Of a stretch of 64,000 nucleotides of DNA, positions 33,467 through 42,472 are shown in pieces (the stretch's first letter is position 1; each line of letters opens with the position of its first letter). The position numbers and the translations under genes were made by a program. The stretch is taken from assembly GCA_001689515.1 (NCBI GenBank), contig LUJR01000048.1:26050-90049 (forward strand), in the 5' to 3' direction. Below the pieces are notes generated by a model. It made no database searches. It had not been told where the DNA came from and was given only the letters and a program-made list of their open reading frames with translations. The DNA is from Bacteroidales bacterium M7 (GTDB taxonomy: Bacteria > Bacteroidota > Bacteroidia > Bacteroidales > Muribaculaceae).

Positions 33467-34132
33467 TCATTTGCTGCGCACTATCAAGGTCTCAACCCAA
33501 CGTCGGAAACGTGGACATGTGGCAAGGATGGCTTCTATACCGTTTTGGAGTATAATCAGATTGCCGTCTATTACTTTATCGTATTCGGGGATGATGGCAA
33601 GGATGCGTTTGGATGGAGCCCCAGCTGGTGAACTGTTGATATCCTCAGGGTTGCCATATTGGTTTATTATATCATATAGTGGTGCGCATCTTTTGTCATT
33701 GCAGTAACAGTAGTCAAATCCAGTAGGCGCAGCAAACAGAAACGCCTCAAATTCATGCACCTGGATGTAGGGTATGAAACGGGCATCATTGATGTCTCTG
33801 GCGATGCAAGCCTCGATAGCATCAGCTTTTGCGTAATCGGTCGGCAGTTCGTTGAGGTTGTCAGGAGATGGTACATTGGAAGGCATACGGAAAAAATCAA
33901 TCATCATTGACACCACCAATTCCTGACTGGTTGATGACAACGAACGGAGTACATCACCCTTAAGGTGGCTGTATTTTGTCATGCCGCCACGATGGTCGCT
34001 ATTAGTGCGGATAACTATGGGAGAAACATTATATGCTTTTATAACACCGCGCCGTTCGAGGTATGGAGCAAGAACCTGAGACACAAATTCACGCTCAGTG
34101 GGACCCTCCACTATTATATCCAGTCTTTTCAT
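33467..34132 (-). CDS. DUF4276-like protein, Toprim-like putative nuclease partner of the AAA ATPase
   Basis: 221 residues from the ATG at 34132, which overlaps the ATPase stop as ATGA; the longer frame upstream lies inside the ATPase gene. The DUF4276 signatures are visible: IIVEGPTEREFV (Glu 9, Glu 13), MMIDFFRMP (Asp 79) and YIQVHEFEAFLF (His 126, Glu 127, Glu 129). The spaced acidic residues look like a Toprim-type metal site, by analogy with OLD/AriB-like proteins. Pairing with an overlapping AAA ATPase is typical of two-component defence or toxin modules. Function in this strain is unproven. A weak AT-rich inverted repeat (33403-33422) follows the gene. Confidence 0.75.
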   Translation of the reverse strand: MKRLDIIVEGPTEREFVSQVLAPYLERRGVIKAYNVSPIVIRTNSDHRGGMTKYSHLKGDVLRSLSSTSQELVVSMMIDFFRMPSNVPSPDNLNELPTDYAKADAIEACIARDINDARFIPYIQVHEFEAFLFAAPTGFDYCYCNDKRCAPLYDIINQYGNPEDINSSPAGAPSKRILAIIPEYDKVIDGNLIILQNGIEAILATCPRFRRWVETLIVRSK

Positions 34133-35220
34133 GGCTGACCTCCTATGATGCTTTTTTCCCATACCTCGCCAAGACTGTACTCGGACAGCCAACCTGCGTA
34201 CATTGAGGAGTCAAGCCTGTCAAATGATGAATGACCGTCCCGACGGTTGACGACTATTATGTCATCTGGAGTAAAGCAGTCGACCACACTGACCGATTGG
34301 GTGGCTATGATAAGCTGTGCTTTATGGGATGCACGTTTGACGAGAGAGCCTAATTTATTTATGGCAGCCGGATGCAGACCTAATTCCGGTTCGTCTATGA
34401 TGATGGTCTGGGGAGGATTGGGTTGCAACAGAAGTGTGGCAAGGGCGATGAAACGCAAAGTGCCGTCTGAGAAATTAGTGGAATCAAGATACATGTCTGA
34501 CTCATATTCTTCCCATTGCAGTGTGATGTAGCCATCCATATTCTTGTCAGGACTTAGTTTGAACCCCTTGAAATATGGTGCTATGGAGCGGATAGTACCT
34601 TCAATAAGGTTATAAGCCTTCTCGTCGGTATTTTTCAGCATGTAAATATAAGCGGCAAGATTAGAACCGTCATGGCGTAAGAATTCGTTGTCGCCGACAC
34701 GTGACGGGCGGCGCATCGGCGACGAAAGACTTGTGTCGTGGAAGTGATACACAGTGAAGCTACGCAGGAAGTCTCGTATGTATCCGGCTCTCCATTCCGG
34801 GCGTGTAAGTATGCTTGATTCCTCGACATTGGTATCCCATATTTGCAGATGCCACTCATCATCGTAGGATTTGCCGCTCATGCGCCGGTTATTGAAGTAA
34901 TCACGGGTGTATTCGATATAGGCTCTTGAGCCTGCTGTCGGTTTCAGCTTAAATGCAAAAGCGTTTGTGTTTGCAAAATCAATCAATGCCGATATGCTGT
35001 CGGATTCTTTGCGTCCATGATATAGCATAGAGTCGATGCCGCCATGTTCGAGCATATATGACCCCAAACGTTGTTCGAGCATATTGCGCGTCATCTCAAA
35101 GAATGAGATAAAGTTGCTTTTGCCAGCTCCGTTTGACCCTATGAGGATATTGATCCGTTTCAGGTCGATAGTGGCATCCTTGATGGATTTATAGTTGTGT
35201 ATCTCTATCCTTTCTATCAT
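34129..35220 (-). CDS. AAA ATPase of the ABC/SMC-like AAA_21 type
   Basis: 363 residues from the ATG at 35220 (MIERIEIHNYKSIKDATI); the frame is open 12 codons further up but those residues are not family-like. Walker A is GSNGAGKS (28-35), a signature-like motif FSDGTLRFIAL is near 250, Walker B is IIIDEPELGLHP near 275, and the H-loop region reads IIATQSVSVVDCF. This is the architecture of RecF/OLD-like and abortive-infection ATPases. It overlaps the DUF4276 gene by 4 bases and lies 54 bases after trkA, inside an otherwise housekeeping run, so it is probably an inserted module. Confidence 0.88.
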   Translation of the reverse strand: MIERIEIHNYKSIKDATIDLKRINILIGSNGAGKSNFISFFEMTRNMLEQRLGSYMLEHGGIDSMLYHGRKESDSISALIDFANTNAFAFKLKPTAGSRAYIEYTRDYFNNRRMSGKSYDDEWHLQIWDTNVEESSILTRPEWRAGYIRDFLRSFTVYHFHDTSLSSPMRRPSRVGDNEFLRHDGSNLAAYIYMLKNTDEKAYNLIEGTIRSIAPYFKGFKLSPDKNMDGYITLQWEEYESDMYLDSTNFSDGTLRFIALATLLLQPNPPQTIIIDEPELGLHPAAINKLGSLVKRASHKAQLIIATQSVSVVDCFTPDDIIVVNRRDGHSSFDRLDSSMYAGWLSEYSLGEVWEKSIIGGQP

Positions 35221-35274
35221 AATCGCAAAAATACGAAGTAAATCTTGAGAATGCAAGAGGGGGTGGAGGATGTC

Positions 35275-35961
35275 TCAGCTCAGGTTGCGGAAGAGGGTGT
35301 GGATGGACTGGCGGGTGCCGTAGCATACTATCTGGTCGCCGTGCTCAAACTGGTTCTGGTCATCTGCCTGTAGGGGCTTCAGCTCGGTATGGGCTATGCC
35401 GAGGAGGTTTTTGGAGGTGACGGGGCGCGAGATGGCAATGAGGCGTAGCGAATAGTTCTTGCGGAAGTCTACTTCATTGATTTTCATGCCTACAAATTGC
35501 TCAGGCACGGTAAATTTTAATATATAGGCGTCCTCGTTGACCTGCATAGATTCTGTGCGAGAGCCGAGGGCGAGTTCGTTGACCAGGTCGTTGGCGGCGC
35601 GCTGCTCCGGAGTCAGTATGCGGTCAATCTGGAATCCCTCAAGAATGGAGTAGTGGAGGTCATCCATGGCGCGGGCATATATGTGCGGCACTTGCAACTT
35701 CTTTAGCAGGGCTACGGTCTTGATGCTTGCACCGAAATTTTCGCCGATGGCAACGATGACTATGTCGACATTTTTGAGAGGCAGCACAGACAGGGCAACT
35801 TCGTCGGTCGAGTCGATGATATAGGCAGTGGATATGTTGTCCTTGATGCTCTCAACGAGCGAGGGCTTGATGTCGGCACCTATGACTTCGTGACCGATGG
35901 CGGTCAGGTCGGTGGCGAGATTGTAGCCGTATATTCCGAGTCCGATGATAAGAAAGGTCAT
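35275..35961 (-). CDS. trkA: TrkA/KtrA-type potassium-uptake regulatory subunit
   Basis: 228 residues: an RCK_N Rossmann domain (GLGIYGYNLATDL, then IGADIKPSLVESI with the acidic nucleotide-binding residue) and an RCK_C domain (EQFVGMKINEVDFRKN). Single-RCK size matches KtrA rather than the double TrkA. It gates the neighbouring TrkH channel in response to nucleotides. 25 bases after trkH. Confidence 0.93.
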   Translation of the reverse strand: MTFLIIGLGIYGYNLATDLTAIGHEVIGADIKPSLVESIKDNISTAYIIDSTDEVALSVLPLKNVDIVIVAIGENFGASIKTVALLKKLQVPHIYARAMDDLHYSILEGFQIDRILTPEQRAANDLVNELALGSRTESMQVNEDAYILKFTVPEQFVGMKINEVDFRKNYSLRLIAISRPVTSKNLLGIAHTELKPLQADDQNQFEHGDQIVCYGTRQSIHTLFRNLS

Positions 35962-35986
35962 GGCAGTAGTAATAACAGGTTGTATG

Positions 35987-37840
35987 TCAGTTTATGATTA
36001 TGTTGTCTGATGGATAGCGGAACGAATTTGAGCGGTGGCTGTTGGCAAAACCCATCAGGATGGAAAGCATGCCTATGCGTCCGAAAAACATCGCGGTGCA
36101 GAGTATGATTTTTGACGCGCCTGACAGTTCGGAGGTGCATCCGAGCGACGAACCTACGGTGAAGACGGCTGACACAACCTCAAATATGCAGTCACGTGTG
36201 CTCAGCTGAGGCTCAAGCATCAGAATAGCGACTGAGTAGACTATGACTGATATGACCGATACAGCTATCACGGTATGTACCCTCTGCATAGACTGCACCG
36301 ATATGGTGCGGTGAAATGCTGTCACTCGATGCTTTCCGGTCATGACAGTGCGGATGTTGAGGAGCATAGCCCCGAAGGTGTTGACCTTGATGCCTCCGGC
36401 TGTCGACTGCGACGCACCGCCTATCCACATCAGAAACATCACGAACATCAGCGTATAGGGCATGAATGCCGCCGGACTGACCGACGAGAATCCGGCACTG
36501 CGGGGCACAGTGGCGTTGAACACGCTTTGCACTGCCTGCATCCATGGCGACATGCCAGCCAGTGTGTTGTCACGCTCCCATAGATAGAACAAGACTATTC
36601 CTGACACCAACAGTGATACCGATGTGATAAGGACTATCTTGGAGTTCATGCTCCAGATATGCACCACTTTGTCGTCATCGCGTCTGAGCATCCGGCGCAT
36701 TTTGTGGACTATGAAGTCTCTGCAATTGACCAATATGGGAAATCCGATGCTGCCGGCTGTGATTATGAGACTCATTGCCAGATATATCCATTGGTTGCCA
36801 TAGAGCAGCATCGGATTTGACATGCCTCCATGGATGGTCGAGAATCCGGCATTGCAAAATGCTGAGATGGAGTGGAATATGGCAAATCCTATTTCGTCTT
36901 GCGTGCTCATGGGGAAAATCCCCTGAATGGAGAAGTATATCAGCACAGCCCCAAGCCCCTCTATAAGCAGTGTTATGCCGAGTATATAGAGCATTGTAGG
37001 TAGCAGCTCGTTGAACGACCGCGTATATATCAGGTCCTTGACCATCAGCTGGCTGTAGATAGAAGTGCCTCCGGTATAGAAGAGGGCAAAGAAACTCGTG
37101 AAGGTCAGCACTCCCAATCCGCCTATCTGTATGAGAAGGCATAGTATCAGTTCGCCAAGAGGTGTGAATGTCACTGATACGTCAACAGGCGTAAGCCCGG
37201 TGATGCAGACCGCGCTCGTGGAGACAAACAGCGAATCTACAAACGATATGGGTGTATACGTGCATTTGGGCAGCATCAGCAGTCCTGTGCCTATGATGAT
37301 GAATACGAGGAAGCTACCCGACAGCAGTAGAGCCGGGTTGGTGCGCCTGTTCATGCACTTCATGATCCACAGGCTGATTTCAAAGGCTGCATATACGCCT
37401 AATACCGAGTATAAGTAGACGGTGCTGTATAGTACCCGTTCAAGCCATGGCAACCACGGATGCACGGGATGGGGATAGAGCCATGGCAGCAGCGAGCTGA
37501 GCACGGCGATGTCTATGACCCACTTTAGAGCGCGGGTCTCGCGTCGCACCCGTCGGAAGTCGAATATTATGTTGAAGAGTATGTTGGCTATGAAAATTCC
37601 CTGCACATACCGCATGATGTGGAAGATGGCGCGGTATTCTTCAGCTGTATGATTGAATCCGAGATGCGTAGCGAAGCACCCGAAGCACACAAATGCGGCT
37701 ATCAGTGCCAGCACATCCAATATGTCTGATGCGAGCCTTATCCTCCCGGCAAATCTCAGAGTCGCTTTTGAAAACGAAGCTGACCATCTCGACAATCGTT
37801 GCCGAGGATTGATGCTGGGATGTGGATGGCGTGGTTTCAT
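35987..37840 (-). CDS. trkH: TrkH/KtrB-family potassium transporter
   Basis: 617 residues with an extra N-terminal membrane region of about 180 residues before the four pore repeats. Filter-like segments are readable in order: TSAVCITGLTPVDV, ISAFCNAGFSTIHGG, FNATVPRSAGFSSV and TVGSSLGCTSEL. Forms the K+ (or Na+-coupled K+) pathway regulated by the TrkA subunit. Its start overlaps the ABC-F gene's stop as ATGA. The long N-terminal extension occurs in many Bacteroidetes TrkH proteins. Confidence 0.93.
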   Translation of the reverse strand: MKPRHPHPSINPRQRLSRWSASFSKATLRFAGRIRLASDILDVLALIAAFVCFGCFATHLGFNHTAEEYRAIFHIMRYVQGIFIANILFNIIFDFRRVRRETRALKWVIDIAVLSSLLPWLYPHPVHPWLPWLERVLYSTVYLYSVLGVYAAFEISLWIMKCMNRRTNPALLLSGSFLVFIIIGTGLLMLPKCTYTPISFVDSLFVSTSAVCITGLTPVDVSVTFTPLGELILCLLIQIGGLGVLTFTSFFALFYTGGTSIYSQLMVKDLIYTRSFNELLPTMLYILGITLLIEGLGAVLIYFSIQGIFPMSTQDEIGFAIFHSISAFCNAGFSTIHGGMSNPMLLYGNQWIYLAMSLIITAGSIGFPILVNCRDFIVHKMRRMLRRDDDKVVHIWSMNSKIVLITSVSLLVSGIVLFYLWERDNTLAGMSPWMQAVQSVFNATVPRSAGFSSVSPAAFMPYTLMFVMFLMWIGGASQSTAGGIKVNTFGAMLLNIRTVMTGKHRVTAFHRTISVQSMQRVHTVIAVSVISVIVYSVAILMLEPQLSTRDCIFEVVSAVFTVGSSLGCTSELSGASKIILCTAMFFGRIGMLSILMGFANSHRSNSFRYPSDNIIIN

Positions 37841-39624
37841 GATTCTATCTCTGACAGCTCAAGCCAACGCATCTCCTTCTCGTCAAGCAGGGCGTTGACT
37901 TCGGCATACCGAGCTGCCTTGGCTGCGATGTCGTCAGAGGAGCTGCCGCTGTTAAACAGGGCTGTCAGCTCGTCCTTTTCAGCTGTCAGTTGCTCTATCT
38001 CGCTTTCGAGTGCCTCCATCTCCCGCTTTTCCTTGAATGTGAGCTTGCGCTTACGTTCGCTCTGCCGGCGAGGCTGCTTTTCTGCGGAGTCTGATGCCGT
38101 TTCAGCCTGACGGGCGAGACGTTGCTGCTCGTCGCTCCACTGGCGGTATTCGGTGTATGTGCCGGGGAAGTCCTTGATTTTGCCGTCACCTGTAAAAACA
38201 AACAGATGGTCGGCAATGTTGTCAAGGAAGAATCGGTCATGACTGATGACGATGACGCATCCTTTAAACTCGCTCAGGTAATTTTCAAGTATCCCGAGAG
38301 TTATTATGTCGAGGTCATTGGTCGGCTCGTCAAGTATGAGGAAGTTGGGCGAGCGCATCAGCACCGATGCCAGATGCAGACGGCACCGTTCGCCTCCGCT
38401 CAGCGTGTGGATATACTTCTGCTGGTCGGCAGGCGAAAACAGGAAGCGTTGCAGAAACTGCATGGGGGAGTAGTGTACGCTGTCGTTGACCACTACGTCT
38501 TCGGCTATCTCGGTGATGGCATCAATCACTTTCTTGTTTTCGTCGAAGCTTATGCCAGCCTGCGAATAGTAGCCGAAACGGACAGTTTCGCCTACTTCGA
38601 TAGTGCCGCTGTCGGGCTGTTCCAGCCCTTGCAACAACTTGATGAATGTGGATTTGCCTACACCGTTGGCTCCGATGATGCCTACCTTCTCGTAGCGGGC
38701 GAAATTGTAGGTGAAATCGTCAAGAACTACCTTGTCGCCGTAGCGTTTTGACAGATGCCGGGCATCAAAGATTTTTGATCCGATGTAGCTTGACTTTACG
38801 TCAAGGTTGACATCGCGTTGGGTCAGGTTGACGTTGGCGCGGTCTTTGAGGTCATAGAAGGCGTCGATGCGGTATTTGGCTTTTCCTGCACGTGCCTGAG
38901 GCTGCCGCCGCATCCACTCCTGTTCACGCCGCAGAGTGTTCTTGAGTTTGGCTTGCTCGGCGGTCATGGCTTCTATGCGTTCCTGTCGGCGGCGCAGATA
39001 ATACTCATAGTTGCCCTGGTAGGTATAGGCGGTGCAGTTGTCTATCTCGATGATTTTATTGCATACCCGATCCAAGAAATAGCGGTCGTGCGTGACCATC
39101 AGCAGGGCGATGCGTGAGCGTCGCAGATACCCTTCAAGCCATTCTATTGCGTCGATGTCAAGGTGGTTGGTAGGCTCGTCGAGTATGAGCAGTTCGGGAT
39201 TGTCAACCACAGCTTGCGCTATGGCTATGCGCTTCTTTTCGCCGCCCGAGAGCTTATCGATAGGGGCTTCAAGATTGCTGATGCCGAGCTGCTGGAGGGT
39301 GCGCTCAAGCCGCGCGGCATATTCGTCACGCTCCGAGGCATCTTTGGGTGCGTGTTGGGTCAGCACGTCGCGTATGGCGACCGATGCGCCGAAGTCGGGT
39401 ATCTGGTCAAGATATGCGACCCGCAGATCGTTGCGGAATGTAATCTTGCCGCTGTCGGCATCTTCTTTTGAGGCTATGATTTTGAGCAGGGTGCTTTTGC
39501 CTGTGCCGTTTTTGGCTATGAGACCTATCTTGTCGCCCTCGTCTATGCCGAAAGTTATGTCCGCAAACAGCATGCGGTCGCCGTAGCTCTTGGTCAGAGC
39601 TTCTATCTGTAGATATGATGCCAT
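37837..39624 (-). CDS. ABC-F ATPase, Uup type
   Basis: 595 residues with two ABC domains and no membrane region: Walker A AKNGTGKST and GANGVGKST, signatures LSGGEKKRIAIAQ and LSGGERCRLHLA, and Walker B LLILDEPTNHLD and FLILDEPTNDLD. The linker between them is basic and helical. The C-terminal 90 residues are a charged coiled coil, as in Uup. ABC-F proteins act on ribosomes (antibiotic protection or translation quality control), and Uup is linked to DNA-related phenotypes as well. Sits between the ClC gene (6-base gap) and trkH (4-base overlap). Confidence 0.93.
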   Translation of the reverse strand: MASYLQIEALTKSYGDRMLFADITFGIDEGDKIGLIAKNGTGKSTLLKIIASKEDADSGKITFRNDLRVAYLDQIPDFGASVAIRDVLTQHAPKDASERDEYAARLERTLQQLGISNLEAPIDKLSGGEKKRIAIAQAVVDNPELLILDEPTNHLDIDAIEWLEGYLRRSRIALLMVTHDRYFLDRVCNKIIEIDNCTAYTYQGNYEYYLRRRQERIEAMTAEQAKLKNTLRREQEWMRRQPQARAGKAKYRIDAFYDLKDRANVNLTQRDVNLDVKSSYIGSKIFDARHLSKRYGDKVVLDDFTYNFARYEKVGIIGANGVGKSTFIKLLQGLEQPDSGTIEVGETVRFGYYSQAGISFDENKKVIDAITEIAEDVVVNDSVHYSPMQFLQRFLFSPADQQKYIHTLSGGERCRLHLASVLMRSPNFLILDEPTNDLDIITLGILENYLSEFKGCVIVISHDRFFLDNIADHLFVFTGDGKIKDFPGTYTEYRQWSDEQQRLARQAETASDSAEKQPRRQSERKRKLTFKEKREMEALESEIEQLTAEKDELTALFNSGSSSDDIAAKAARYAEVNALLDEKEMRWLELSEIES

Positions 39625-39630
39625 GTGTGT

Positions 39631-41442
39631 TTAGTCTTCTGAATAGTGGCGGAGTACACGCCTGTAGGAGTTGAAAATCTTTGATTTGCTGACAAAACCG
39701 ACATACTTGCCGTTTTCGACCACGGGAAGGTTCCAAGCCCCGGTCACGTCAAATTTCTTCATCACCGACTCCATGCTCTCGCCGATTTCTATCTTGGCTG
39801 GGGGGGTGCTCATGAATTTGCTGACAAACATGCGGCGGTAGAGGTCGGGACGGAACATGATATTGCGTATTTCGTCCAGCAGCACCACTCCGATGAGGTC
39901 TCCCTCGGCGTTGATGACAGGGTAGAGGTTACGGTTGCTCTGTGATATGACATCCACCATCTGCTTGAGGCTCATGTCGGGTGTGACGGTTTTGAAATCT
40001 GTCTCAATCACGTTGTCCACTTTAAGCAGTGTCAACACCGCCTTGTCTTTGTGATGTGTCAGCAGTTCGCCGCGCTGTGCCAGTCGCATGGTGTAGATGC
40101 TGTATGGCTCAAAGAATTTGATGGTGAAATATGACAGTGCTGACACTATCAGCAACGGCAGGAACAGGTCGTATCCGCCGGTCAGCTCTGCCGTGAGGAA
40201 GATGCCCATCAGAGGGGCATGCATGACCCCCGACATGACCCCAGCCATACCCATCAGGGCGAAATTTTTCAGCGACAGATCCATGCCGAATGCCGTATTG
40301 GTGACGTAGGCAAACAGGAATCCTGTCAGACATCCTACAAACAGCGACGGGGCAAATGTGCCGCCCACGCCTCCGCCGCCCGTGGTGGCAGAGGTTGCAA
40401 ACGCCTTGGTCAGGATAACTAAGGCGATGAATATTATCACATACCATACTTCGCCTCGGTCAGGATAGAATATCGAGCCGTTGACTATCGATGACGGGTC
40501 TCCTCCGAGCAGACTGATGATGGCGCCGTAGCCTTCGCCGTAGAGAGGCGGGAAAAGGAAGATCAGCAATGCCACCGACAGGCTGCCTATGATGGCTTTG
40601 TACCATACGTTCTTGAGCTTGCTGAAAAAATTCTCCATCATGTTGACCACACGCGTGAAGTAGAGCGACATCAAGCCGCACACTACGCCGAGCAGACACG
40701 CATAGGGGATTCGTGGCATCATGAACGGCTCGCTCTGCATGAAGAAGAATTCAAAGTCGTAGCCGGTGAAGATGTATGCCATCGTAGCGGCTGTGATTGA
40801 GGCAATCAGCAGCGGCATCACTGACACTGTGGTCAGATCGATCATCAGCACCTCAAGGGTGAAAAGCATCCCGGCGATGGGGGCTTTGAAGATGCCGGCG
40901 ATGCCTGCGGCAGCTCCGCAACCTACCAATATCATCAGGATGCGTGGCGAGAGGCGGAACATTTGCCCTATGTTGGAGCCTATGGCAGCCCCGGTGTACA
41001 CTATCGGTCCCTCGGCTCCTACCGACCCTCCGCTTCCGATGGTCAGCGATGATGCGATGAGCGATGAGTACATGTTGTGTTTCTTCAGTCGGCTCTTGTT
41101 TTGGGATATCGCGTAGAGTACGCGCGTCACACCGTGGCCTATATTGTCCTTGACGATATATCTCACAAACAGCATCGTCAGGAAGATGCCTATGACAGGA
41201 TATATCAGATATGTGTAGTTGGCACCGGCGATGTTGAGGTGGGAGTTGAGAAATGACGAGATAAAGTGGATAAGGGCTTTGAGCAGTAAGGCTGCCAGAC
41301 CTGACAGCACTCCTACCACCAGAGCCACTATGACCACAAACGTCTTTTCCTTGATATGGCGTTGGCGCCACATCAGGAATGCGTTGAGGGATATTTGCAA
41401 GGGTCTGCTGCCCTTGTAGAGTATGTTTGCGAATCGTTTCAT
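39631..41442 (-). CDS. ClC-family chloride transporter with CBS domains
   Basis: 603 residues from the ATG at 41442 (overlapping the upstream stop as ATGA); the longer frame to 41544 lies inside the neighbouring gene. The ion-pathway motifs are GSGGSVG, GAEGPIV (external gating Glu) and GGTFAPSLF. At the position of the internal proton Glu of CLC-ec1 the sequence reads MLFTLEVLMI, with Val, as in chloride channels. Two CBS domains fill residues about 450-600. Probably an inner-membrane chloride transporter; whether antiporter or channel is open. Confidence 0.9.
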   Translation of the reverse strand: MKRFANILYKGSRPLQISLNAFLMWRQRHIKEKTFVVIVALVVGVLSGLAALLLKALIHFISSFLNSHLNIAGANYTYLIYPVIGIFLTMLFVRYIVKDNIGHGVTRVLYAISQNKSRLKKHNMYSSLIASSLTIGSGGSVGAEGPIVYTGAAIGSNIGQMFRLSPRILMILVGCGAAAGIAGIFKAPIAGMLFTLEVLMIDLTTVSVMPLLIASITAATMAYIFTGYDFEFFFMQSEPFMMPRIPYACLLGVVCGLMSLYFTRVVNMMENFFSKLKNVWYKAIIGSLSVALLIFLFPPLYGEGYGAIISLLGGDPSSIVNGSIFYPDRGEVWYVIIFIALVILTKAFATSATTGGGGVGGTFAPSLFVGCLTGFLFAYVTNTAFGMDLSLKNFALMGMAGVMSGVMHAPLMGIFLTAELTGGYDLFLPLLIVSALSYFTIKFFEPYSIYTMRLAQRGELLTHHKDKAVLTLLKVDNVIETDFKTVTPDMSLKQMVDVISQSNRNLYPVINAEGDLIGVVLLDEIRNIMFRPDLYRRMFVSKFMSTPPAKIEIGESMESVMKKFDVTGAWNLPVVENGKYVGFVSKSKIFNSYRRVLRHYSED

Positions 41443-42317
41443 CGTTCTACTGTGATAAGTGGCACGTCGCCTATCCGCGATGCCATGACATTGTAGGTGC
41501 TGGCTGCCGAGCCGATGATGACATGGCAGCGCGATAGCATCCACATCTCGGCTGCGCCTTCAAGCATGCCGCTGACCGTGGCGCGCGATGCTGGTTGCGC
41601 CGATGTGATGACGTTGGGAAATTCACGGCTGAATTTCTTCTTCACTTTCTCGTCATCAGTGGCGAGATATATTATGCTGGGCTTGTCGATGCGCTTGATC
41701 TCAGCTTTCACCACCGCTATGATGTCCTTAAGAGGTGAGCGGCGTATCGCCTCCTTATTGTCAGTGCGTCTGACGTGTACGCCTATACGGTAGCATGCCG
41801 GTCCCATCAGCCCCTCCTTGCCTTCGACTATCTCTCTGACCAGAGCCGAGGGGCGGAATATCAGCCTGATAATTTCAGGTGCCACATATCCTATTTCCTG
41901 CGCCGATGTTATGACGAGGTTACGTATGTCGGTAGACATGGTCTGATTGTATATGTCAAGCTCCACCTTCTCAAACGACTCGTAGCTGTCCTGTGCCCCG
42001 GGCATCTTCTCGGGGTTGACATACATTCGTCCCTGGAATTTCTCGCCCCATCTGCGCGCGATGCCCGACAGGTAGCCGTTGCGCAGCCCTGGTTCACGGT
42101 ATTGCAGCGAATATTGCCGGGGCGTGATGTTGCGCCACTCGGCATGGAAAGGCTTCATGTCAAAGAGCACCTCTATCGGAGCCGCCAGCTCACGCGTGAC
42201 AGGCCAGAGGATTTCAAGCTTGCGGCGCGACTGCATAGCCAGCACATACGCCCCCGCTATGGCGCGCATCCTGTTAGCCAGCCCGCTGTGTGGCACGATA
42301 GTAAGTTTCCGTGACAT
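41439..42317 (-). CDS. Fucosyltransferase-like (GT-B) protein
   Basis: 292 residues. The N terminus SGLANRMRAIAGAYVLAM and the central HVRRTDNKEAIRRSP match the conserved donor-binding arginine segment of the O-fucosyltransferase/NodZ/alpha-1,6-FucT fold; the end has ASTYNVMASRIGDVP. Specific sugar and acceptor cannot be told. No glycan gene cluster is nearby: it heads the leftward operon with ClC, ABC-F and Trk genes, with overlapping coding ends. Confidence in the fold is moderate. Confidence 0.6.
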   Translation of the reverse strand: MSRKLTIVPHSGLANRMRAIAGAYVLAMQSRRKLEILWPVTRELAAPIEVLFDMKPFHAEWRNITPRQYSLQYREPGLRNGYLSGIARRWGEKFQGRMYVNPEKMPGAQDSYESFEKVELDIYNQTMSTDIRNLVITSAQEIGYVAPEIIRLIFRPSALVREIVEGKEGLMGPACYRIGVHVRRTDNKEAIRRSPLKDIIAVVKAEIKRIDKPSIIYLATDDEKVKKKFSREFPNVITSAQPASRATVSGMLEGAAEMWMLSRCHVIIGSAASTYNVMASRIGDVPLITVER

Positions 42318-42339
42318 GCTGATTAGTACATTTACCCCA

Positions 42340-42372
42340 CAAAATTAATGATTTCACAGTGAATTACCGAAA
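42340..42372 (-). promoter_or_regulatory. Promoter of the leftward fucosyltransferase/ClC/ABC-F/Trk operon
   Basis: Minus strand: TTTC (42372-42369), 21-bp spacer, TAATTTTG (42347-42340). The -33 box is one base off consensus. Start near 42333, 16 bases before the ATG. Confidence 0.5.
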
Positions 42373-42408
42373 TCCCCACCGATTTTCCGCCATAATGGAG
42401 CAAAGTGA

Positions 42409-42440
42409 TTTGGCGGATGGCGTTCTTTGGGGTATATTTG
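42409..42440 (+). promoter_or_regulatory. Promoter of the HEPN-like gene
   Basis: TTTG (42409-42412), 20-bp spacer, TATATTTG (42433-42440): a full consensus match. Start near 42447, 26 bases before the ATG. It is divergent from the leftward promoter 37 bases away. Confidence 0.78.
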
Positions 42441-42472
42441 TAGAAGTGGAAACTTAAATAAATGATTGTAGT

